A stretch of 10,951 nt of DNA from an uncultured Veillonella sp. (GTDB taxonomy: Bacteria > Bacillota > Negativicutes > Veillonellales > Veillonellaceae), in contig CAUHTB010000008.1 of assembly GCA_959608595.1 (NCBI GenBank), positions 1-10,951 of the forward strand, written 5' to 3'. The notes under the pieces were generated by a model. The model searched no databases, was not told the DNA's origin, and saw only the letters and a list, made by a program, of their open reading frames with translations. Every line of letters begins with the position of its first letter. Positions within the stretch are counted from its first letter, which is position 1. The position numbers and the translations under genes are program-made. Shown piece after piece: positions 6,379-10,951 of the stretch.

Positions 6379-7494
6379 TTAATGTCCTAATATAAACTTG
6401 CGTAATGGTTTAGGCACATAATTTAGAGCGACTGTAGTCAAATAGGACAGGCCTAGCGCCATAGCATACATTGCAAGTACATTGACCACTGTATAGAGGA
6501 GATTATATTTAGCCATCACCCCAGAGATGATCAACAACCAGAATGGATGTGCTAAATAAATACCGTAGGACTTATCCCCTATTTCTGACCAAGTAGATTC
6601 CATGGTCGCATTCATTGGTAAGGTTTGGAATAAGAACAGGCTAAATAGTGTTCCCAGTCCAGTATAGAGGACACCCATTGGGCTCATTTGATGAACTGTA
6701 TAAATTGCTTCAAGCACTGTATAATGCCATACGTCCATGACATAGTAGTAGGATCCGAGCATCAACAAAATAGAGCCTACTGCACTAACACCTAATAAGT
6801 AACGATAGCGCCACATGTATTCACATACCGTTTCATAGCGCTCAGCACATACAGCACCCAACAAGAATATCCACACATAATGGATAACCCAATAATTAAG
6901 TCTCATATCAAAGAGATATTTCAACACAGGGTTATTACTAAGATGTTCTGTTACCCAACGGCCGAGCATGTAAGATGATACATAATCGATGCCAACTTGG
7001 ATGATAAATAGTAATACCATCCAGAATACAGGACGTTTTAAGATGACTTTCACCATAGCTCGCCATAGAGGCATCATCACGTAGAACCATAAGAGGATAA
7101 CCATAAAGTATAAATGATACATAGACGTACCAAATAATAGATTTACAGCCAATGGTCCCGGATGCAAATTACCTAGATTATGCGCCGTTAGTCCCGTGTA
7201 GAGCAAATAAAATATGGACCACGTAATATATGGAAATAGCACCACCTGAATACGGCGGTGCATAAATTCCTTATATGAGAATGGTCCCTCTACAGATGTA
7301 TGGTAGAACAATCCAAATGCAGAGAGGAAGAAAAATGCTGGTACTCCAAAGCGCGATAGAATTTCTAAGACGCTAATGAGTTCTAAATTTACAAAAGGAT
7401 TTTGTAATGCGTAAGAACCTACATGAATGCCGATAACACCGAGCATACAGAGGCCACGCATATATGTAATTTCCGGTAAAAATGCTTTTTTCAT
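6379..7494 (-). CDS. Acyltransferase-3 family membrane protein
   Basis: About 371 residues with roughly ten membrane segments. The N-terminus shows the family's first-helix pattern with R13 (Y-M-R-G-L) and H24 (G-I-H-V-G); this His/Arg pair is conserved in acyltransferase-3 proteins such as OafA and WecH. A helix with F-F-F-L-S-A-F-G-L and a late I-Y-L-A-H-P-F also match. These inner-membrane enzymes move acetyl or other acyl groups onto surface polysaccharide, lipid or peptidoglycan acceptors; the acceptor here is unknown. I prefer the ATG at 7494, since AGGG is 7 bases upstream; the ATG at 7500 sits almost on that site. It follows the DUF4127 gene by 16 bases and precedes a strong terminator, so the two are one transcription unit. 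Confidence 0.85.
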   Translation of the reverse strand: MKKAFLPEITYMRGLCMLGVIGIHVGSYALQNPFVNLELISVLEILSRFGVPAFFFLSAFGLFYHTSVEGPFSYKEFMHRRIQVVLFPYITWSIFYLLYTGLTAHNLGNLHPGPLAVNLLFGTSMYHLYFMVILLWFYVMMPLWRAMVKVILKRPVFWMVLLFIIQVGIDYVSSYMLGRWVTEHLSNNPVLKYLFDMRLNYWVIHYVWIFLLGAVCAERYETVCEYMWRYRYLLGVSAVGSILLMLGSYYYVMDVWHYTVLEAIYTVHQMSPMGVLYTGLGTLFSLFLFQTLPMNATMESTWSEIGDKSYGIYLAHPFWLLIISGVMAKYNLLYTVVNVLAMYAMALGLSYLTTVALNYVPKPLRKFILGH

Positions 7495-7510
7495 ATCCAT
7501 TCCCTATTCA

Positions 7511-9325
7511 TTATTGACCAGGTACAACTGCAGGTGTTGGCACAAGGCGTGGACCTTGAGATGTTGTAGCCGGTTGTTTAACTACTGGAATTACAGATGA
7601 TGTAATTTGAACAGCTGTTGTCTTTACTGGTTGAGCAGGTTGTGCTGGTGCAGCTTGACCATTAGCCTTAGCTGCTGCTTCTGCCTTAGCCTTAGCTTCT
7701 GCCTCAGCTTTAGCTTTCGCTTCTGCTTCACGTTTCAAACGCAATTCTTTTTCAAGCGGTACCACTGGTTTGTCGTAAATAGTGATATCTGTTTCGAATA
7801 GACGGCCCCAAGGGAATGTAGCCTTTACTGTACGAGGGTCGACTTTAAGGTATTTTTCAGCGAAGTCTTGGATACGTTCACCTAAGTAGCTTTCAAGACG
7901 TTCATTCAACTCGCCAGAGTAACGTACATTATCTGTACGAATGGAATCTTGCATACGGTAAATATCTTTCCGGATATTTGCTTGGTACGCCCAGTTATCC
8001 AAATATTGTTGAGTCAACATTTTGCGGTGACCTTCTGGGCTCATAGTTTTGAGCAATACCCCTTGCGCAATGGCGTAGCCTACCGTATTACTTGCGGTAT
8101 TCCAACCATTGTACGCACCGATTTTGTATAACATATCGCGTTTGTACATAGCAGAAACTAATGTATTGTCCGCACCATTGTTATAAGCAATATCAGCAAC
8201 GCTTACGTTTACACCAGAATCAACAGCTTGTTGAATTCGATCTACGAAAGCATTTGTAGAATTAGAAATCATCGGGAAGTTCTCGAAGCTTTCAGATTCA
8301 CCAGTACTTGTAGTAAGTGGTGTATTTACTGCTAACAACACAGTTGGTTTACCTTGTGTCACCATAGTGCCACCTACGGCCTCAACGTGTTGAGCAATTG
8401 TTTTATCGATGGTTTGGTCTTCGTAACCTGGCAATGTTTTACCGCCACCACCGAGTGGGTAAATTACAGAGAATGTAGGTTTTTCTGTACTTTCATCTGT
8501 ACGAGAACGAGCCATCAACAATAGACCAAGTTGGTCAGCACCAGGGAAGCTACCATATTTCTCAGCAGGAATGTCCTTGGAGTATTTACTTAAGTAACGA
8601 CCTTCTAGTGCAGATTGAGACAATTGAGATGTATCATCATGGCCCAGTGCAAAGTAATCGAATACGCCGCTGCGAGTTTCATCAATCAACTCTTTATTGA
8701 TTTTCATGTTCTTTTGGCGACGGTCAAACCAGTCTTGCAAATATTCTACAGGAACAGAGGCTTGAAGGCTCATCAATTTTTGAGTTTCCTCTTGTGTTAA
8801 GGAACCAGAGTCTAATTTATCTTGCAATGCTGCAATTTGGAAGATAGTAGGACCGTATTCCGCATAGTAAGCTGGTTCAGTGCCGCCACCACTAGCACGT
8901 GGAGAGCGCATTACAGTACCGAATCCATAGATACGCACGTTTTTATTACGAGCTTTTAAGGATTCAATACGTTTTAAACGACTTTCCAATGTGGAAAGTG
9001 GAATATTATGTTTACGAGAGTCTACAAGACCACCATAAATAAGTGTATCTGTACTCAATACCATCACATCAGCACGACCTGCATTTTGTTCAACCCAAGC
9101 CATGATTTGATCTGCTTGACCTTGGTAATTCTTACCAGAAATCAAGTTCTGAGGTGGTGTCAATATAGTCATACCTGCTTCGCGAGCTGTATCTACAGTA
9201 TATTGTAAGCTTACAGGGCGATCATCTTGAGGTACATACAACACGGTTTCCGCATCAATTTTAATAGATGTGCCAGTAGCGATAGCTGCAGCCATAAGTG
9301 CTACTTTCAACCATTTATTCGTCAT
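7511..9325 (-). CDS. Secreted DUF4127 family protein with TolA-like tail
   Basis: This 604-residue protein starts with a Sec-type signal (N-K-W-L-K, then a hydrophobic Ala-rich core, likely cleaved after I-D-A at residue 25). The mature part opens with V-L-Y-V-P-Q-D-D-R-P-V (28-38), the hallmark start of DUF4127. It continues with Asp- and Gly-rich motifs such as S-T-D-T-L-I-Y-G-G-L, G-H-D-D-T-S-Q and P-G-A-D-Q-L-G, which suggest an alpha/beta enzyme with clustered acidic residues. After about 526 comes a charged Ala/Lys/Glu helix and then a Pro-rich tail (about 560-604), absent from a usual DUF4127 of about 500 residues. The family has no known activity. The ATG at 9325 has AAGGAG 9 bases upstream. 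Co-transcription with the acyltransferase suggests an envelope or glycan role. Confidence 0.85.
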   Translation of the reverse strand: MTNKWLKVALMAAAIATGTSIKIDAETVLYVPQDDRPVSLQYTVDTAREAGMTILTPPQNLISGKNYQGQADQIMAWVEQNAGRADVMVLSTDTLIYGGLVDSRKHNIPLSTLESRLKRIESLKARNKNVRIYGFGTVMRSPRASGGGTEPAYYAEYGPTIFQIAALQDKLDSGSLTQEETQKLMSLQASVPVEYLQDWFDRRQKNMKINKELIDETRSGVFDYFALGHDDTSQLSQSALEGRYLSKYSKDIPAEKYGSFPGADQLGLLLMARSRTDESTEKPTFSVIYPLGGGGKTLPGYEDQTIDKTIAQHVEAVGGTMVTQGKPTVLLAVNTPLTTSTGESESFENFPMISNSTNAFVDRIQQAVDSGVNVSVADIAYNNGADNTLVSAMYKRDMLYKIGAYNGWNTASNTVGYAIAQGVLLKTMSPEGHRKMLTQQYLDNWAYQANIRKDIYRMQDSIRTDNVRYSGELNERLESYLGERIQDFAEKYLKVDPRTVKATFPWGRLFETDITIYDKPVVPLEKELRLKREAEAKAKAEAEAKAKAEAAAKANGQAAPAQPAQPVKTTAVQITSSVIPVVKQPATTSQGPRLVPTPAVVPGQ

Positions 9326-9347
9326 AAATCAAATCTCCTTCTGTGTA

Positions 9348-9366
9348 GCGAGTACTCCCGACTCGC
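9348..9366 (-). other. Leader hairpin before the DUF4127 gene
   Basis: GCGAGT (9348-9353) and ACTCGC (9361-9366) pair around a 7-base loop in the untranslated leader, about 8 bases upstream of the AAGGAG site. A competing GAGTACTC palindrome overlaps the left arm. It could influence mRNA stability or ribosome access; there is no T run, so it is not a terminator. Confidence 0.35.
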
Positions 9367-9436
9367 AAAATGAACTGTTATATAATACTCTCTTTTTCTG
9401 ACACTTTTATGAAATGTTCATATGCTCAATATTATA

Positions 9437-9464
9437 ATTATATCATTTGACTATTATTTCGCAA
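9437..9464 (-). promoter_or_regulatory. Probable promoter of the DUF4127-acyltransferase unit
   Basis: On the minus strand an extended -10 TGATATAAT (9437-9445) has TTGCGA (9459-9464, four of six to consensus) 16 bases upstream. The -35 falls within the last codons of the TRIC-like gene. The leader would be about 105 bases. A second A/T-rich stretch nearer the gene (TATTATATAAC, around 9374-9384) could supply another -10 but lacks a matching -35. No terminator hairpin for the upstream TRIC-like gene is visible in 9326-9453. Confidence 0.5.
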
Positions 9465-10101
9465 CCGGCTTGGTTTTTCCTACCTTCGGCAGACTCCAAT
9501 TGTACTTGAGGGCTAGCAGACGGATAACGAGTACTACTGTGAAAGCACCATATACGGCCATACTGTCCCAACTCGATGTGACCATAAGATAATAAACGAT
9601 GCCACCAATAATACTAGGCAAGGCATATACATCCTCTTTCAAAACAGATGGGATGCGTTGCGCCAACATATCGCGGATAATCCCACCACCAACAGCAGTG
9701 ATTGTACCGAGCAACACAATAAAGATAGGCAACTCTGGATAGAGTTTAAAACCTGCAGAAGCACCTGTTACGGTAAATGATGCTAACCCTAACGCATCGG
9801 CCAACAAGTAACTAGCTCGACTACGAGGCCCCATCGCATGCTTACGATATCGGCTGTTATAAATTAAGAACACGATAACAGTTACCACTAAAACAACAGT
9901 AACATACACTATATTTCGCAATGAATTCGGCGGAAAATAGCCGAGCAACACGTCCCGTACAATACCACCACCAATAGCAGTAGCCAATGCAAGGACAGTC
10001 ATACCAAATATATCCATCTTCCGGGATACCCCAACGAGTGCACCAGATACAGCAAAGGCAATGGTGCCAATCATATCAAATATATACCAAATAATGTCCA
10101 T
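9454..10101 (-). CDS. TRIC/UPF0126 family membrane protein (YicG/YadS-like)
   Basis: About 215 residues with around seven membrane segments in two homologous halves. Each half carries the diagnostic Gly-rich motif, GGGIVRD (44-50) and GGGIIRD (138-144), the latter followed by L-P-S-I-I-G-G. Prokaryotic members are the relatives of TRIC cation channels, shown structurally to be trimeric potassium-type channels; others are listed as glycine-transport or UPF0126 proteins. The physiological role here is unknown. I choose the ATG at 10101, as it follows a G-rich ribosome site and puts I-G-T-I-A-F-A-V-S-G where the family expects it. An in-frame ATG at 10113 would add four residues but has no ribosome site. 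The gene ends with tandem stops (TAA TAG). Confidence 0.88.
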   Translation of the reverse strand: MDIIWYIFDMIGTIAFAVSGALVGVSRKMDIFGMTVLALATAIGGGIVRDVLLGYFPPNSLRNIVYVTVVLVVTVIVFLIYNSRYRKHAMGPRSRASYLLADALGLASFTVTGASAGFKLYPELPIFIVLLGTITAVGGGIIRDMLAQRIPSVLKEDVYALPSIIGGIVYYLMVTSSWDSMAVYGAFTVVLVIRLLALKYNWSLPKVGKTKPVAK

Positions 10102-10160
10102 AATTCCCCCCATAATCTATTCGCATAACTGCGTACACTATGATAGACTTTATGTAAGAT

Positions 10161-10190
10161 ATTATACATGAAGAGGTATGCCAATGACAA
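10161..10190 (-). promoter_or_regulatory. Promoter of the TRIC-like gene, overlapping the tadA start
   Basis: On the minus strand TTGTCA (10185-10190, five of six) is separated by 18 bases from a perfect TATAAT (10161-10166). The leader would be about 50 bases. The -35 lies inside the first codons of tadA, and the -10 overlaps a TATTAT on the plus strand (10160-10165) that could serve tadA, so the two divergent genes may compete for polymerase. No good plus-strand -35 was found. Confidence 0.5.
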
Positions 10191-10729
10191 AAGACATTAC
10201 ACCTACAGACATTGAAAATATGGATGAACGCACACGGGACGAATATTTTATGGCCATAGCCATGGAAGAAGCACGAAAGGCTTATGAACTTGGAGAAATC
10301 CCTATCGGTGCCATTCTCGTAAAAGATAATACTGTCGTTTCGCGCCACCACAATCGTCGTGAACTCGATCATGATGCAACGGCCCATGCAGAGGTCCTCG
10401 TAATCCGCGAAGCATGCGATGTACTCAAGCGCTGGCGGTTGACTGGTTGTACCCTGTATGTTACGATAGAGCCGTGTCCGATGTGCGCTGGAGCCATTAT
10501 CAACAGTCGTATTGACCGTGTTGTATATGGTGCAAGTGATTACAAAGGAGGCGCCGTAGAATCGCTATTCAATGTGCTCTCTCATCCTGGTTTAAATCAT
10601 GAACCAGAACTAGCATCTGGTGTGCTTGGTGATGAATGTAGCCAAATTATGAAAGACTTCTTTAAAGAGCGCCGTAAAGCACGGAGGAGTACCCAAGAGG
10701 CTGAAGGGTCCGCACTCGAAATGCGGTAG
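10184..10729 (+). CDS. tadA: tRNA-specific adenosine deaminase TadA, 3' end inside tRNA-Ser
   Basis: The 181-residue protein is a zinc-dependent deaminase with H-A-E (H68, E70) and P-C-P-M-C (C98, C101), plus the family's N-S-R-I-D-R-V-V-Y-G-A segment. TadA converts A34 to inosine in tRNA-Arg(ACG), letting it read CGU, CGC and CGA. The ATG at 10184 is preferred because AGAGG is 7 bases upstream; the ATG at 10178 has almost no spacing. The conserved part ends near D-F-F-K-E-R-R-K (about 165), where many family members stop. Residues 167-181 and the TAG stop (10727-10729) are read from the tRNA-Ser sequence, so this tail is probably unconserved. No in-frame stop lies between the conserved part and the tRNA. 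Confidence 0.95.
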   Translation: MTKDITPTDIENMDERTRDEYFMAIAMEEARKAYELGEIPIGAILVKDNTVVSRHHNRRELDHDATAHAEVLVIREACDVLKRWRLTGCTLYVTIEPCPMCAGAIINSRIDRVVYGASDYKGGAVESLFNVLSHPGLNHEPELASGVLGDECSQIMKDFFKERRKARRSTQEAEGSALEMR

Positions 10730-10773
10730 GTCGGGCAACCGGCGCGGGGGTTCAAATCCCTCCTCCTCTGCCA
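10683..10773 (+). tRNA. tRNA-Ser (anticodon CGA), CCA encoded
   Basis: All arms fold. The acceptor GGAGGAG (10683-10689) pairs with CTCCTCT (10763-10769, first pair G-U), followed by discriminator G and an encoded CCA. The D-stem is CCC/GGG (10692-10694, 10706-10708). The anticodon stem CCGCA/TGCGG encloses CTCGAAA with anticodon CGA at 10717-10719. A long class II variable arm (10730-10743) has a 5-bp stem capped by GCAA. The T-arm is GGGGG-TTCAAAT-CCCTC (10746-10762). The long variable arm and G73 are serine identity features, and CGA reads the UCG codon. The first 47 bases overlap the end of tadA on the same strand. No strong dedicated promoter was found, so it may be processed from tadA transcripts. 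Confidence 0.96.
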
Positions 10774-10779
10774 TATAAA
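10751..10779 (+). promoter_or_regulatory. Possible MFS-gene promoter overlapping the tRNA 3' end
   Basis: TTCAAA (10751-10756, four of six) in the tRNA T-loop and TATAAA (10774-10779, five of six) directly after the CCA end are separated by exactly 17 bases. Transcription would start near 10786, at the left edge of the 26-bp palindrome. The T-loop sequence is fixed by tRNA function, so the -35 match may be fortuitous. Confidence 0.35.
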
Positions 10780-10785
10780 ATATAT

Positions 10786-10814
10786 AAAGCGCTAACCATG
10801 GTTAGCGCTTTTTT
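10786..10814 (+). terminator. Hairpin terminator or operator between tRNA-Ser and MFS gene
   Basis: A perfect 26-bp palindrome (10786-10811, core GCGCTAACC|ATGGTTAGCGC overlapping at CCATGG) is followed by further T residues, giving six T in a row (10809-10814). Following the tRNA by 12 bases, it looks like the terminator of the tadA-tRNA unit. It lies only 17 bases before the MFS start codon, leaving no room for a promoter between them. The perfect symmetry also suits a dimeric repressor site. Confidence 0.75.
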
Positions 10815-10831
10815 GCGAAGGGACCACTACT

Positions 10832-10951
10832 ATGAAAAAATATTACCCTTATCTCATTACAGTGAGTCATATGATTAACGACTCCTGTCAAAGTGTGTTA
10901 CCTGCCCTCTTGCCATTATTTATCTACACTTATGGACTTAGTTTAGAGCAA
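10832..10951 (+). CDS. MFS transporter, fosmidomycin-resistance type, 3' end outside window
   Basis: Only the first 40 codons are present. The translation starts MKKYYPYLITVSHMINDSCQ and continues with SVLPALLPLFIYTYGLSLEQ. The first-helix pattern H-x-x-N-D-x-x-Q-x-x-L-P-A-L-L-P-L followed by Y-G-L-S is typical of the fosmidomycin-resistance (Fsr) branch of the major facilitator superfamily, inner-membrane proton-driven exporters of about 400 residues. Substrate cannot be deduced; many members are not tested for fosmidomycin. The ATG follows an AAGGGA ribosome site by about 8 bases. The upstream palindrome and missing intergenic promoter make its expression interesting. Confidence 0.8.
   Translation, partial: MKKYYPYLITVSHMINDSCQSVLPALLPLFIYTYGLSLEQ

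Noticed and set aside
7660..7750. Repetitive sequence in the DUF4127 gene as a tandem repeat or frameshift artefact
   Set aside because: The frame stays open through the stretch, the repeats encode a regular Ala/Lys/Glu helix, and the unit lengths are irregular; it is a low-complexity protein region.
10076..10387. A 103-codon minus-strand reading frame opposite tadA and the divergent promoter region
   Set aside because: It lies antisense to well-conserved TadA sequence, has Cys/His/Phe-rich random composition, and overlaps both promoters; it is a shadow frame.
10626..10653. Internal promoter in tadA for tRNA-Ser (TTGGTG, 16 bases, TATGAA)
   Set aside because: Both boxes are poor matches (three to four of six) in coding sequence, so chance is the simpler explanation.
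10683..10773. tRNA-Ser as an integration (att) site for a mobile element
   Set aside because: No integrase gene, no repeated tRNA 3' fragment, and the gene downstream is an ordinary MFS transporter, at least within this window.

Overview
The window reads like a chromosomal segment of a low-to-moderate G+C diderm Firmicute. The gene set and protein style point to the Negativicutes, most likely Veillonella or a close relative. This is a judgement from remembered protein character, not from a search. No phage, transposon, CRISPR or plasmid signature is visible. Genes from the left edge to about 10.1 kb lie on the minus strand. The last 0.8 kb (tadA, tRNA-Ser, start of an MFS gene) lies on the plus strand.

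Layout, left to right. (1) 1-194: 5' part of a YbgC/FadM-like hotdog thioesterase with its own strong promoter. (2) 313-1528: a two-gene unit of a DUF697 (YcjF-like) membrane protein with an alanine/lysine-rich helical tail and a DUF1232 (YkvA-like) membrane protein, ending in a terminator. (3) 1666-6204: a tightly packed run transcribed leftward, in the order D-amino-acid transaminase (dat), metN, metI, a TrpR-like YerC/YecD regulator, a TauE/SafE exporter and an SDR oxidoreductase. Only short gaps separate these genes and one visible promoter lies upstream of dat, so they are probably an operon. No metQ and no S-box or T-box leader is visible. (4) 6379-9325: a secreted DUF4127 protein and, 16 bases downstream of its stop, an acyltransferase-3 membrane protein, closed by a strong terminator. 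(5) 9454-10101: a TRIC/UPF0126 membrane protein, divergent from tadA. (6) 10184-10951: tadA, a tRNA-Ser(CGA) and the start of a fosmidomycin-resistance-type MFS transporter.

The most unusual feature is at the right end. The last 15 codons and the stop codon of tadA lie inside the tRNA-Ser gene on the same strand, so one RNA cannot be both a matured tRNA and an intact tadA message. Just downstream, a perfect 26-bp palindrome with a T run sits 20 bases before the MFS start codon. A promoter-like pair, with its -35 in the tRNA T-loop and its -10 immediately after the CCA end, places the likely MFS start of transcription at that palindrome.

Functionally, the dat-metNI-yerC-tauE-SDR run suggests import and processing of amino acids, perhaps including D-methionine, with export of a sulfur compound or organic anion. 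That coupling is inferred from gene order only. The rest is mostly housekeeping or envelope genes of unknown detail. No clearly new multi-gene defence or mobile system was found.
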